Positions 49,231 through 62,490 are shown, counted from the first letter of the stretch. The stretch is 64,000 nt of DNA from Alitta virens (GCA_932294295.1 OW028580.1:27970896-28034895), one strand, 5' to 3'. Translations and numbers: made by a program. Notes: a model not told the origin generated them from the letters alone.

Positions 49231-50770
49231 TTCACTAAATTACCAGCCCACCGCAATGACAGCAAATTCCAATACTTATCACTGTAGCATCAGACAAAAC
49301 CTAAAGAATTCATTACAGACAAACTACTTCAGCATTACAGGGGGATATAATGTGTGCTATTTGTGGGGCAAATTTGCTTTCAAAACACCCCTAAACAGCC
49401 ATTTCTCAAATCATTTGATTGCCATTGGGCCAGACAACCACTTGCATAATAAGCTATTTGTTCTGCCAGGCTACTTTCCTAGTTTACAGGTTTCTCATGT
49501 ACATGCTCCTACATTAGTTACTGAATATATAATCATAAGCTCTTTCAATCCATGATCATAAGTTACACTGGGACTGCTAACTAGGCAGTCCATTAGCACT
49601 GCTTGTCAAATCTCACGTACGCTTCATGTAGTGCCCATGCCTGGGCAACTAACAAACCCCACTCTGACAGTGATTGTATAGATATGTATATAAAGTCTTC
49701 ATAGGATATCATACTCTCCAAAATCAAACACAATAGTGGCTACGGAGGACTGCACTTTCAGTGCCCAAAACAACCTTGATCCTCCTTCAATGATGAGCTG
49801 AGTTATCAATTTCAGCTGACATCATTAACACCAATCAATGATGATACACTGCCCTGTCACACCCAAAAGTCTGATATCAAAAGGCTGCAATAACAGCAAC
49901 TGAAAGAGACATGACTTGATGAGTTTTTCTTTCAGGTTTCAGCACTAGTCCTCTGTCTCCTCAGTTCCCTGGCATTAGGATGAATAAGCTGGTGGCATGG
50001 AACCTTCTAATGCTATTCTATCTCACTAAGTCACCTTGCCACCACAAACAAAGCAGATCTAATGCTGTCTTTTACACCCTGCCTTTAATTAGGCATGGGG
50101 GATAGAGTTGTAGCCCTAAGTGGTCACACAATGTAGCAATGCATTGCTTGCAGATTGGGTGTCACTGTGCTCTGCGGATCAGTGTCCTAGTGGTTAATAG
50201 GATCTATTGATAAGCACAAATTGCATTTAAGATAATAAGATACCACAGGTATATAAGCTATGGTATTTGAATAATATGTGCGAACAAGATCTTCCACTTT
50301 ACCAATAGATTGTACCATAAAATTAGACCTACTGACAAGAACTGATATATCTGTAACTGTTCTTAGTTCATTTCTCAGTCCATTTGGATCCAAAGCAATC
50401 GATAAACATTGGTAGTTAAAGTAATCATTGCGTGTATTAGCCAATATTGTATAATGTGCCGTAGTGAACTTAACAAATCGCTATATTGCAAGGGCTCCAA
50501 ACTTTTCAGACATTCACAACCTCAGATGAGATTAAAAACGCAAAAAGTTACCAATCAAGCAAAGAAAAAATAAAGAGTGCAAATTGGCAGAGTAGAAAAT
50601 ATAATACAAAAACAACAAAGAGCAGCATCATAACCAGTTTGGGATGGTTAATTGAGAGTGAGACACTGTCGACTTGGGGCACAGAAGAGGAGAAAGATTG
50701 CATCGTTATGCGCAAGTGAAACGCGAAGATGGTGGGGTGGCATGACGGTTCGCCATCACGAGGACCCCAA
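49230..50770. other. Non-coding DNA, no gene seen
   Basis: A short tRNA-like 'tcctagtggttaata' occurs near 50187 but has no B box. Confidence 0.35.
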
Positions 50771-51245
50771 GCGGAGTCATGAATATGGCCATGAATAATT
50801 CCCATCATCCTGCATGACCGTGTGTTTTTGTGATTTTAATCGAGGACCTCCCCGCAAAATGCCTGGATGGCCAACGAGCCTGCCAGAGGCCTGATAACAA
50901 AAGGCAAAGCAACAGATGAAGCAAGTCTCAGAGGCCGAGGCAACAAACTTCCTTCTCTTCCAAGGAAATCTCCTTTCCTTTCCATCCCATTCCCTTTCCA
51001 GAATCAGCAGCAGCAGCTTTCGAAGAAAACATGTGCATTCACAACAAACAGACCACCCCTCCAAATCGCTTCCATCTCTCGCCTCCAGTCTCCAACTCAC
51101 GTCTGTCACAGATTTCGACGTGGTTTTGGAATCCGTCATCAAAAGCAAACACAGACTTCCCAATGGATACTTCTTAAAAAGAAACAGCATTCACAGGAAT
51201 TTGACAAACGTGGGCAGAAAAGTAACACTGGGTTTTTCTAAGAGA
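50770..51245. promoter_or_regulatory. Stop-poor unique block, three frames open
   Basis: Two plus frames and one minus frame of 114-137 codons are open over the same 400 bp. At most one could be real, and none shows a domain. Pyrimidine-rich runs (cttctcttccaagg, tcctttccttt) explain the lack of stops. It may be regulatory sequence. Confidence 0.15.
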
Positions 51246-51943
51246 AAAGAAAAAGCCTGACTTTCAATGTGGCACTTGAACAAACAGACACAGCCAAAGT
51301 AAAATGTTTGATCTGTTCCCGGCATGATATCTAGCAGACGCGCTGCAATTTCCAGGAACAGCCTCCAAATTACTTTTTAAAGAATCTCTCGAAGTATCTA
51401 CAAGTATGATCTAGCAAAATCTCAGCTAGTTTCCATTAAAATCCAGCCTGCCGTGTCGAGGTCACTATAAAGCAATACATTCTTAACTCAGTGTTGCATG
51501 CGGGCGGATAAAGCACCACAATTATTTTCTACGTTTCTTACTTTTCATAGAAACATTATTTTCTACATTTCTTACTTTTCACGGAAGAAAATATGTCCAG
51601 TCAGCAAATGGTTTATAATAATTATATTAGTGCAATTGTTTGTTATCAAACAGATCATTGAGTTCCGATCTATCTCCCATCGAAACTGTGCAGAGGATGG
51701 TCATACAGTGAGTTATTTTTTGATAAAGGATTCCTTTATTCAACAGTATCATATTTCTTCGGTCTCAGTGCTAGTAGTCACATATTAAACCTCATGCATG
51801 GTGTCTTGTACTTGCCTTGAAAAGATCACATTCCTCTTACAGGAAGGGTAGATCTAATAAGTTCAATTTTCAAAGTGAACTGTGATCTAAAATTTAGAAT
51901 AATATGAATAGGGCCAAATTATTATCACACATTCGATTGGTCG

Positions 51944-52047
51944 ACAGTGAAACCTCACATTAAGTCCACCCTACTATTAAGACCACTTACCATTAAGACC
52001 AGTAAATTTCACACCATGTGTAGTCTTAATGGTGCGGTTTAAACTGT
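51944..52047. mobile_element. MITE, about 104 bp
   Basis: The left end acagtgaaacctcacattaa and the inverted right end acagtttaaaccgcaccatt match except for a 2-base indel and two substitutions. The interior repeats 'attaagacca'. This is the clearest member of the small-MITE family in this window. Confidence 0.75.
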
Positions 52048-52291
52048 ATTCCGAGTCAATTTTTTTAAATGGTCTGGAAAATGTTCACTTCTACCCGCAC
52101 AGCCGAGACTATGATATCTTCTTTTGGGTCTATTTTGAGCCTATTTTCCTCAATGGTCTGGACAATTTTTACTTTTAATCCCAATGTGACTGGAAGGACA
52201 TTGGTTTTTTTCTATTGATTGCTTTCACAAGGGCTTAATCTGGGAAAACAATCAGGCCCTGGGTGATGCAAACAAAATCCCCATCATGGCA

Positions 52292-52324
52292 CCCCCCCCC
52301 CCCCCCAGAAATAGCCCCCCCCCC
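52292..52324. repeat. Poly-C tracts (C15 and C10)
   Basis: Two C runs are separated by agaaatag. The minus strand is G-rich and could form a quadruplex. Confidence 0.9.
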
Positions 52325-53479
52325 TTTCATTACAAAAAAAAGTAAAAGGAAGAAAAAAACTGATGAAATCCTTTCAATTCACTGCCAGGACACTTTTCTC
52401 TCCCTCTTAATTGACTTTTAAAAGACTGCAGATCTTTCCCCAGAAAGCACAATCTTTCTTTATCCAGCAAACATAAAACAAAAAGGGGGGCCTGCCTCTG
52501 TGGGTTGTGTTTTAACAATACCCACAAAAGAAGAATGGAGCAGTATTAATGTCTGTGTTTGAGGAGCCAGTCTTTTGCAAGCCAATGACCAGACATTGAG
52601 ACAAAGGGATATTGTGACACAAAAATTGTCAAAGACAGGCTGTTTGACACACCCTAGAATTCAAAATAGAAATCCAATTCACTCTACATGAATGTAGTAT
52701 GTAAGAAATCCATTTAACATAAAAATATAAATAGGCTACTTATAGAAAAATCCTTATGTGTACTTAACTACCAAGATCACTACCTTCTGTGCACTTAACT
52801 ACCAAGATCACTAAAGTTAGACCTAAAGTGCAGGCCCACATGTAGTTACTGGGCATTGTTCTAGTTGTTATGTAATGACAAATAATATTTTATTATCTCA
52901 CTATTTCAAAATTGTGATAGTTATAGAATTTTCACTATCCAAACTTCAATATATTATGAATTTCTAAAAAAAAAGAAAAAAAGCCTGACTGAATTACTTT
53001 GTTTCTGAGCAGCCTAAAATGCTTCGACAATAATGTACTTTAAGCAATGCTATGTGAAAATTTTTTCGCATTTTTTCAGTTATTTCCCAGCACATTATGC
53101 ATGCGTGGCTTAAGTGTACCGAACTAGGATAAAAACTGCGAACCAAGTGGGACATAAAAATATACAATCCACACAATGGGCTATGACAGAACTACGTGTA
53201 TAAATGACAGATATAGAACATTAGGGGTACCCAACGACAGAACAATTGTAGATGAAAAATGGGGTGCCCACAAGAAAATAGAAATTCACCATTAAATTGA
53301 CAAGGCTGTTTGTGAACCCTGTCAGCGGGTAGGACCCCATCCGATTGTTTTTACAGAGTCTAGGATAGTGAGTCATGACCTGAATAAAATCAACACAGTT
53401 AAGAGCTAAGAAGAAGATGGATAAACCCAACACCACCATCAATCAACTTACACACTCAATATTTATAACCCAATTGAAG

Positions 53480-54065
53480 AAGAAAAGAAGTTGTGACAGC
53501 GGGACAAATCCGGGGAGAGTACTACGGAGGACAATCGCCCCGGACGCGGGCAATAAATAGCAGATAAAAGAAGGCCGAGGCAGGTTAAAGGCATGTCGAA
53601 CGGATATAAAAAGGTTTCTGCGGAGTGAACATGACAAGGCAGAACCTTGGTTTCGGCGAACTTCGGCCAGCCCATGGGATGAGCCTGCGATGTTTCAGGA
53701 GGAAGGAGGAGGACGCTGGCGGACCGTCTGACGTATCAGCATCACGAAAAACTGCTGCTGTAGACAGTAGCCTGGCCGATGGGCTCTCTTCCCTCTCTGC
53801 CCCAAATACATCACTTGATATTACATTAAAGCTAGCCAAGCCTGACTCCACCCAGGTTTTGTTAAAGCTTGCCTCGGTCATAACTCATTGCCCCATTATA
53901 TTGGCCGCCACGCTCACCGGCAGAACATGTTTGGAGAATGATTCACCTTTCATTGCTGTCGAAGGACAGGCAAAAAGCATTGGCTGTCATTATCACCACA
54001 GTCTCCTATTAAGGAAAGAAAAAAAGAAGCACAAAAAAAGCAAAACAATTCCAAGGCTCTAATGG
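53480..54065 (+). promoter_or_regulatory. TATA-like site ahead of a 145-codon open frame
   Basis: A TATA-like gatataaaaagg lies at about 53601-53612, followed by an open frame from an ATG at 53631 to 54062. The translation has a Lys-rich end (KEKKKHKKSKT) and no recognised domain. A minus frame over the same DNA (53585-53881) is also open. I think a regulatory block with a chance frame is as likely as a small gene. Confidence 0.2.
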
Positions 54066-55270
54066 CAAAAAACAAAGCTGCAACCATCTCCATTCATCTT
54101 TGGGTAAATATTTACTACCAACACCATCATAAACAACTTCGTTCCTGACTAGATTGTCTACTTCGTCTTGGGAACACTTCCAAAGAAAAACAAGCAAACT
54201 GCCTGAAAACACTCACTGACAGCATCAAAGAGTAAGTAAGGCTTTTGTAATACTGATCTTACACTATTTTGTGCTTGAATACTCCAAAAATATAGATTTA
54301 AAACTAACAGTTAACCCTCCAGTAGTTGCACAGTATCTTTTGACATGTTGTATCAGATGTTATGGATGGCAATGGGAACATTGTCAAACTCGTTTATTGA
54401 GAAAGCAGCAAGAAACTGCTCAATGAGTAATCCCATTCTATTGCGGATTATATATTTGCCTCATACTGGGAAAAATACAATTATTAGCTCAGTAAAGCGT
54501 ATTTTTTATATTTATTGATGAAAAGTACATAAAATCAACAACATAAAAACATAGGGGTGTAAAGGTCAGGTGACATACACACTCCCCCTACCCCAAAAAA
54601 GCTTTGATTATTAATAGCACCTTTAAATTGTTTTAAATATCAGGGTCAAGACTGTTCCATACATTGACTGTATGCTATGACTGAATTTACATATCGTAGT
54701 AATGTTTACACTACAACAATTGTTGCCACACGCCTATGAAGCTTGTAAATAGTAAATAGTAAATCATTTCCTCTATGGAAAAAGCCTTCAGATGGGCTGT
54801 AAAGCAATGCAGACCTTTTGAGTTATTGTGCAGATCTCAAAATTTATGGTTCAGCAATATCAGATGTCATTAGAGAACATTATAACGGTAGAACAAGGCC
54901 ACACAAAAGCTTTGTACAAGAATAACAACAGGAATAAGAGAACTAGAATATCACTGACACAACATGCCATTGTAACTGACATTGTGCGGATATTCCGCGG
55001 AATTTCACGGACAACCGGCATCAAAGGACGAGAGCGACTGACCACCGCAGGTGACCGCAACATCAGCAGTCAGATCAGCTGGCATCCTCATCCCACATCC
55101 ATCCTTCTCAGCATCCGTCCATCCGCTCTGATCCCTGGCCAAAACAATGATCCAATAGGATCCCCGCAGCCTCCTGCGGACTACTATCACTGGACATCAA
55201 TCAACGCTGGAGGAAATGGCCGCTATGCTGGTCAACGGTGCTTGGCAGTCGAGCAGTATGTAGGCATCTA
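54065..55270. other. Non-coding DNA, no gene seen
   Basis: 54960-55260 is more GC-rich. It holds the end of a 148-codon plus frame (54828-55274) with no family resemblance. Confidence 0.3.
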
Positions 55271-55770
55271 CTAGCACTAGCACAGTTATACAGTTAGTGT
55301 ATTGTTACTATGGCCTAACTTTCAATTTTGGCATTGTTACTACAATACAGTAACTGGTATCCTCAATTTGTTCATCTACTAAAATGTAACAAACTAGTAA
55401 TTACACTGTCTACAGTCCAGTAACTGGTATCCTCAATTTGTGCATCTACTAAAATGTAACAAACTAGTAATTACACTGTCTACAGTCCAGTAACTGGTAT
55501 CCTCAAATTGTACATCTACTAAAATGTAACAACTTGTGCACAATAAACATCCATCTATCCACTAGCACTACTGCCAGCAGTTCTACAGTTAGTGTATTGT
55601 TACTATGGCCAGGCACCTAATTTCTGCACAGTAATTACACTGTCTACAGTCCAGTAACTGGTATTCTCAATTTGTGCACATACTAGCACTGCTGCTAACA
55701 GTTATAAATACAGTTATTATATTATTACTATGGCCTGACTTTAAATTTTTTCATAGCAACTAAGATACAG
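55271..55770. repeat. 70 bp tandem array with larger duplication
   Basis: The unit cagtaactggtatcctcaat...ctgtctacagtc repeats at 55348, 55418 and 55488 with a period of 70 bp. The surrounding 'actagcac...cagttagtgtattgttactatggcc' segment recurs near 55271, 55560 and 55685. There are therefore two nested scales of duplication. Confidence 0.9.
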
Positions 55771-55860
55771 TAGCTTACATGTATCTTAAGAATAATCTAT
55801 AAATTGCAGAAGCTGATTTTCTCCATTTGTGCATAGTACCTGCAGTGAGGTAAATTTTAT

Positions 55861-56113
55861 TCTAGTGGTCCAGTGGTAAGACACTCGCCTGCTCCTCTGA
55901 AGGACCCAGGTTCCATCCTAGGCCCAGGCAACCTTTCATGAGCATCATCCCTGCTGGATGTTGATTGCACTACATGTTAAATTGGCGGTCCCTTGTACTC
56001 AGTGTCTATGCTGAGGCAATTAAAAGATGTCACCTCATCAATCAACTCTCGATAGCGGTAGAAACTTGCCTTAGAAGGCTGCACTTCCCATATCTATCTG
56101 TCTATCTATCTCA
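55861..56113 (+). mobile_element. Family B SINE, complete but shorter form
   Basis: It has the tRNA-like head (A box tggtccagtggtaagacac, B box caggttccatcct), the family B body and a (tatc)n tail. It lacks about 50 bp present in the 13.8 kb copy, between 'aaaagatg' and 'tcaatcaactctcgatagc'. This separates two subfamilies. Confidence 0.88.
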
Positions 56114-56920
56114 TTGTTGTTATTTAGTCACAACAGTGCTTAGCACACGCTAGTGAATCTCATTGCTGCCAGGAAGCTACGATAATATTTTCAATTTCCA
56201 CGTGCTGTCAATTTGCATAAACAGAAACAGCTGCTATTTCCAATTTGTGCATGGTCATTACAGTACACTCGATGGATTCCTTCTAAGTTCGTGCTGAGTC
56301 ACTGCAATGTAGTGCATAGCCAGTACTGTGCATAGCCACTGCGTTTCAGTAGGTAGACTGATAAATTTTGCATCACAGCACATTAGCTTGTATATTCAGG
56401 TTTTTCATAGTATATTCAATGCAATGTTAGTTGCATTGTCACCAAAATGTGTAATTCTTCAGTAAAGTCACAGGGTTGTATAATTGGACAGTGGGTAGTG
56501 TGATCACACTCCCAAGACTTCTTGTGTGATTTGGGAGATACCTTTACATGAGGCACATCCTTCTAGGATTATTTTACCCACTTATTCATAGGCACTGTGT
56601 GCTGTCACCTAACAACCCAGAGACATAATTATGGACATTCTATGGACTAGTTTACCTAGTTTAACAAAATGATTGGTTAAACTATGTAGCCGATAGGCTT
56701 AGTATAGACTTGAGAAATCTTCTCTTAAAAATACAAGAGAAATGGATTAATTGTTTTAAAGTTCATCCTGGAAGAGAAATTGATTAATTTACTTTAGATG
56801 AGTAACAGAGCAAAACATGTACATAATTAGGTCACTGGGCTGTTAGATGATGACACAGTGTAGGGCAAATAGTTGGGTACGACAGTCTTATGTCAGGTTA
56901 TTATATAGGCGTTGTTGCCT
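56114..56920. other. Non-coding DNA, no gene seen
   Basis: AT-rich, nothing recognisable. Confidence 0.35.
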
Positions 56921-57135
56921 TTAACCAGGAAATGACTCAAAATAGAGAAATAGGTCGGCAATGGTCACTTTACCATCCACTAATTCACCGAACGGTGTTG
57001 GTTGGGATTGTTGAGCTGAGTATTGATGGGCCAGACTGTATAGATGGCTGAACAGAGCACGATTTCGGCTGCGGTCCTGAGTCTGACTATTGTTAGAGGT
57101 GTTGTCCTCAATCGGAGGGATGAGCTGCCGCTGAC
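56921..57135 (-). CDS. Possible 3'-terminal exon, unknown protein
   Basis: The minus frame runs from about 57184 to a TAA stop at 56921-56923. From a possible splice acceptor (acacactag, exon from 57135) it reads about 71 residues. A polar, Asn/Gln/Ser-rich start (IEDNTSNNSQTQDRSRNR) is followed by an amphipathic stretch and the ending FGELVDGKVTIADLFLYF plus ESFPG. Composition and codon spread look protein-like, unlike most frames here. I do not recognise the family. The acceptor has a poor pyrimidine tract. Confidence 0.25.
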
Positions 57136-57458
57136 CTAGTGTGTGTTTCCAGAGCAATGATGTATATATAGAAGGCGGCCCCACTTGTCATGACAATGGA
57201 ATCAATGCAGTAGCCAGAGGTAGGCGCTAGTCCTGGTTGACAGTCCATTTCCTTGCGTTTTCCTCTGTCAATCGGATTGCTCCCGGTGTCCGGGTCACCG
57301 CCCCGCCCGGGGTCACCCGCCTCCCACGGAGTCTGGGAACCATCACAGGTGCCACAGCCCCCCGTATTGCCTCTGCAATTGCTACCACAAATTACATTAG
57401 TTAGTAGAAGGGCCAGCACGGCTAGGCTGGCTTGTGTCGCCTCAAACAGGCCCTGTAA
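57108..57458 (-). CDS. Possible upstream exon with membrane segment, unknown
   Basis: Opening after an in-frame TGA at 57459 and close to a possible acceptor (gattacag), the minus frame reads LFEATQASLAVLALLLTNVI, a short hydrophobic segment. Then comes a Cys/Gly-rich stretch (CGSNCRGNTGGCGTC) and a dibasic GKRK. It overlaps the terminal-exon candidate in another frame, so a splice would be required between them; I see only weak donors. The DNA is GC-rich, which lengthens chance frames, and the plus strand is also open here (57253-57489). Confidence 0.2.
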   Translation of the reverse strand, partial: LQGLFEATQASLAVLALLLTNVICGSNCRGNTGGCGTCDGSQTPWEAGDPGRGGDPDTGSNPIDRGKRKEMDCQPGLAPTSGYCIDSIVMTSGAAFYIYIIALETHTRSAAAHPSD

Positions 57459-57589
57459 TCACACCTGGCCACAATACATCTTGTCATAGCCACACAATTC
57501 CTCCACCAGACTCCCAATATTCTTAGCATGGCTCCACCACAGACTACTTACTTATATATTGCTTTCCTTCTGTGTTCTTGCTCATATAA

Positions 57590-57622
57590 TCCATCCTGAG
57601 GCAAGTAAAAGATCCCATTAAG
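57590..57622 (+). mobile_element. Family B SINE scrap
   Basis: cctgaggcaagtaaaagatc matches the family B body only over about 25 bp. Confidence 0.35.
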
Positions 57623-57639
57623 ACTGCTATGTTTGATCA

Positions 57640-60600
57640 AACTTGCCCTGCTTATGAAGTTACATGCACTCTGATCTGTCAGACCATTATGAACAATTTC
57701 TGTCTTATGTCTCCTTACTACTGGATACGTTAGTAACACAATACAATACTACACTAAAAGCTGCCATCAGCATACAGCTCCTAAACACTGCACTAAAAGC
57801 ATTGGCAAAACTGTCAAAACATTGAAAGTAACCCTTCACAATGTAAATAATCCCTGGATAACGCATGCCTTAACATATCAACATGTTTACACAGACCATG
57901 TTCTGTACATGAAAGCTTATTGATATTCTCTTACATAAAGCAGCAGCAGCAGCCGCATGGGGCCATTATATATTCAATCCTCACGAGACATTCACCGATG
58001 CCTGCGAATCAAGATTGTTCTTAACAGACACTTACACTGGTCGTGATCAATCTTTCTTACCGAGTTATTGGCCGCAGCTCACTTGGCAGTTAATACGTTT
58101 AAGGCATCGATCAGGTAACATCAAAACTTCATCAGTCGTCTCCGAGCTGTTTACATAGAGCTCGCTGGCTGGTCCGAAGGCTTTAAAGATGACTGTGGGT
58201 GAAGGTCAGTTGCAAAACGACCCTTGATAGCAATTCCTCGAGGTCCTGGCGATCGCTCATGTCTTCGCAGTTCCTCCTTCAGTCTCGTTCAGTCTTTGAT
58301 CTTCTTCTACTGAGCCACATTGCTTGCTATAGACCACCACAAGGACTGTGATAAACATAACTAATGACCACGACTTACTACCAACGCAACTCAGACCAGA
58401 CAGCCTCCATACTTTACTGACCTCACTGCCATACTTCAGCACTGAGACACATACAATTGATGAATCTTGGGTCCAGATCTTAATACTCCATGAATCTATA
58501 GCTCCGTGCATTGCATCCAATTGTTTGACCATGAATTAAAGTCAGGACATTCATTGCTTTCCAAGGCTTTTAGTCTATGCACTATATAGCTAAGCTACTA
58601 CACGATTGCAGCTTTTGTTAATTGGGGCTTAACTGTCGAAATTGCAGAAATCAATTAAATCATAATAATGACTTCAATTTATCTTCTCATTCTACTGTTG
58701 CGTATACATGTGTATGCCATGACTGAATAAAAGACAAGTAATGAAGATCTAGCAACTCAAAAACACCAAACTCATTTTGTATTCAAAATCATATAATTAA
58801 TTAGACAACAAACTAGCCAATTTTTGGGTTGCCTAAGACATCTTACAGCCATGGGACATAAGTGCAGAGCTAGCGTTAAGTCATCTAACCAGCACTAAAT
58901 CAAGACTAGGAAGTGCACTTTTTATTATGGGGAGGTTATGGTGAGCTCTATGTTCTGAATTTATTGAGGAAATGAAGGAATTTATATCCCTGCATTTTAT
59001 TAGTTACCAGAGCCGTAAAAGTAAGGCGGTTGCGAGATAGAAAGGAGCTCTAAACACAGCGACAGTGCGGTCTTTTCTTTACACCATAACACATGAATCT
59101 GGATTGTAAGACAATCTTGCCAATTTCATAGTGCACTAATAAATCCCTTTCTCGATAAGGTGTATGAACTGGACTTGTGTGTAATATACTAAATGCATCT
59201 TTTCTGCATGTATTAAATTGCCAGTTATCCAGAAAATGTGTATGATCTAGACTCACAAATGAAAGTGTAATTTACTGACTGTGTCTATTCTGCCAGCCAA
59301 ATGACTCAGACCGAACAGAGCCAAATGACCCAGAGCTATCAAACCTGGCATTTATACTTCATTCTTGAAAATAAAACACTTGAAAAAGGAGTTGTCATTG
59401 CCATCTTGTCAAAAACCGCTCGTGTGTCTATCACCAACAAACAATGACCAATAACCAACAAGAGACCACTGTAAGAGACCGAACCAATCGAGACCGACCG
59501 AAGAGACCGACAAGCCACAGTAGCAGCCGCGGCCAGTGCCTGTTGATCGGCAGCATCAGTTATTCGGTCTCTCCATCAACCTCCAATCTGCATCAACATG
59601 TTAGGACTGTGTGCTCATGCCACTCTCTCAAGTCCCCATCCTCCCCTACAGCCCAGTCACCAATAGAGCTCTGCTCAGCGCTGCGGTCCAATCCAATAGG
59701 CTCCTGTATCAGCAGTGATGTTAGCCTTCAGGATAAAGCCAGCCCAAATTGGACATGGCAAAAATATACTAGATTTTGTCAGGGCAAAATGAGCCAGGAC
59801 AAGATAGTCAAGCTGCTTGCTGGTATTATTCTTATTTGTAGTGTCAGATGAATCATGCTGAAAGAAGGGTAATAAAAAACACCGATGCCATTGAATCCGT
59901 GCTAAATTACAAGAGTAAATCACCACAACCCTGTTATAGTAATACTGTTGTGTTAATACATCTGGATCGCAGCCTTTAATTACAATTGAAAGTACATATG
60001 TTTAATTGTAAATGACAGCACAGTTATTCAGCAGTCATCACCACTTATGTACAGATTCCAGATAAATTTAATCCACATTGTGACTTTTTATGAAGTCAGA
60101 TAAAACTATTAAAACACTGACATCAATTAAGATTGAATGAACAATCTATATCACTCATTCTGTAGAAAAGCAATGCATTGCACAGGCAACCGACTTGCTT
60201 GGACAAGAACCAACTGACCTCTGTGACCTCTTTCAACCTTCATCTTGCTCTCTAACCATCACAATCTTCTTTGGGGTAAGGTTAGACAAACATGACATAA
60301 AAGAAAAAGGAGACTTCGTTGGAGGTAGTCAGTCGCAGCGGTTGCTTCAAGGGTTAAGTCAGCGAGTGGCCTCGATGCACCCACTTTCGCAGAGAATGCC
60401 AAGTTCAGGTCACTCTCATCAATACGAAAGTCATCAATATCGTAAAGTCATCCATCAGAAGCCTTTCTATTATTAGTCAGCCCTAATTGCGTACCATTGG
60501 AATCCTGTCTTGGGTTGTCCGTACAAGTAATGGAGAACGCCATGACCAATGGCCGACAAATTGGAGCGGACCGAGAGTGCCTCGTATATTAAATTCACTC

Positions 60601-61430
60601 CATTGTGGCATGTGAAAGATCTTTGAGCTATTGAATCTAGAGATCTAAAATGCAGAGCTAAATTCAGAAGTATTTCTATTCCAAATAGGTTCCAGTTGAC
60701 TGTTAAATACATAATAATTTCTGAATATTTGTTTATAGAATAGATCAGTGTTATTGTTGAAAAATATTAATTGTATATGAAATATGTATTGTGCAATGTA
60801 CAGCAAATAAAGTGTCTTGAGTCCAAATCTAACTGATGTCTTATTTAGATTATTTAGATCTCGTAAAGGTTTCTATTCATTGTGACATCCTTCTGTTCAC
60901 TATTATTCAAATCAACTACAATAGGGACTCCACATTTAACTGATATCTGTTCAATCTGAATTCACAACTCTCTAAATCAGGTGCAACAATTCAAAAAAAA
61001 TTACCAATCGTTACTTTTAATCTTTAAAATGCTATAATGGATAACACAAGATAGCTAGCTCATTATCTGAACCAAGAAATCTCAACAATGGACCAAAGTA
61101 AGCAAAAAGCTGTTGGTCAAACACAATGCAAAGTCAGAAAGATGAAGTCCTTATTATTCAATAAGGATGGGTCTGGACTCTCGTTACAAAAGCTGGAAAT
61201 GTGCTGACAAGCCCAATACTTGCATGCAACTGCAACCAAAGATAAAGTGTTTTATTCCATGAGAGATCGAGTTCATAGCATTGCGTAAGAAAGAAACAGA
61301 CAGTGTGAGTGAACAGCACGCAACACTTGGAAAAAAAGAAGAGAAAAACAGGACGTAAAGCTGTGGAATAGTACAAAGAATACTGGTGTGGTGATCCTTT
61401 CATAAAGGCATTAAGCGGATTTTCGGACTA
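57640..61430. other. Non-coding DNA, no supported gene
   Basis: 57940-58300 and 59480-59760 are CpG-retaining blocks. The 91-codon minus frame at 58257-58532 and the 135-codon plus frame at 59444-59851 show no domain pattern. Confidence 0.3.
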
Positions 61431-61860
61431 GGGACTAGTCCAAGAAAATAATGACCAAGCAGTAATTGGTGATTAATTAGGAATGCTTCATTAATTTGTG
61501 GCATGGAAGAAGCGAGATGAAACACGATGAAACGACAATGCAATGGACGTTGGACATCCTTGTGGGTCATGGACGCGGGTGTCATTGGACGCCCCGCGGG
61601 GGATGGACGCCTGCATCTGCAGCCTCCATCGATGGAGGATCCTATTGATCCCCTTCAGACAGGTGCCCTTTTGAAGTCCATCTTTGATTCTCTAGATCCG
61701 CACCGAAGCATTAGAATCGATTACAACCACCCTGCCAAACTCTTCCTGTCCTTACAACAATGTCTCTTTCTACAAATACTGGATGCAATTGCTGCACGAC
61801 ATACACCATCATCCAAAAGGTTTTCATCAACGTCACACTACAAATAACCAATTCCTACCG
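61430..61860. promoter_or_regulatory. Candidate enhancer: homeodomain cluster plus GGACG repeats
   Basis: Three TAATT-type cores (agtaattggt, gattaattag, cattaattt) lie within 40 bp at 61461-61497. Immediately after, a ggacg/ggaca word occurs about six times between 61546 and 61612, including 'attggacgccccgcggggga', which contains a GC palindrome. The 106-codon plus frame across the block is unrecognised. Confidence 0.35.
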
Positions 61861-61869
61861 ATTCTTGGG

Positions 61870-62490
61870 TAGAAGGTTTTAAATCATAATTGCAAATACC
61901 ATTTATTTGAGGTAAATTTACTATATATGAGTTCCGGGTGCTTTGGAGTTTCTTAGACAGACTATGTAATGTTGATTAGTATTAGTCATAACATAGCTCT
62001 ACTTATTTAATTATTTCAATTGTTGAAAGATCCATGTTGTTCTATTATCTTTTATTTTTGCCATTTATTATTTTGTCATGCTGACACATGTATCAATTTG
62101 ATATTTTTCTGTCAATAAAAATCTATATATGAAGATAAAACAAAATATTTAGCTGCATAAAGTGTTGAGGTAAAAGTTGAAGAATCGTCAAGACATTCAT
62201 CTTTACAATGATGTCAAAAGGAACCAACACATTGTATGATATCTGAAGCATTTTCATACAGGAGTAGATACATGTTTCCTATAAACTATAAGGTGTTGGA
62301 AGAGGAATTCAAAACTTTTCTAGGAGTGTGTAGTAGCTTCTCTTGGTGTCCTTTTTCAACAAGAGCAACATCAGCTAATTATCTGTTTTAATCAAGCAAT
62401 TTAATTCGTCCCATCAAGGCCACTTCATCCTCCAACATTTGGCATCTAATTCATCTATCCCTGTGCCCTTCGATACAGATGCAGTCTTCA
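61870..62490. other. AT-rich non-coding DNA, no gene seen
   Basis: No repeat or open frame of interest. Confidence 0.35.

Noticed and set aside
54828..55274. 148-codon plus-strand frame starting at GTG
   Set aside because: The start codon is not a normal animal start; no domain; length expected by chance about once in a window this size.
58257..58532. Possible reverse-transcriptase tail (LKYGSE-like wording) on the minus strand
   Set aside because: Only one short phrase resembles LINE proteins and nothing around it supports the idea.
59444..59851. 135-codon plus-strand frame
   Set aside because: Low-complexity Ser/Thr/Arg-rich start, no recognised domain, no splice context.
61527..61847. 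106-codon plus-strand frame
   Set aside because: Overlaps a motif-dense block better explained as regulatory; no family match that I can name.
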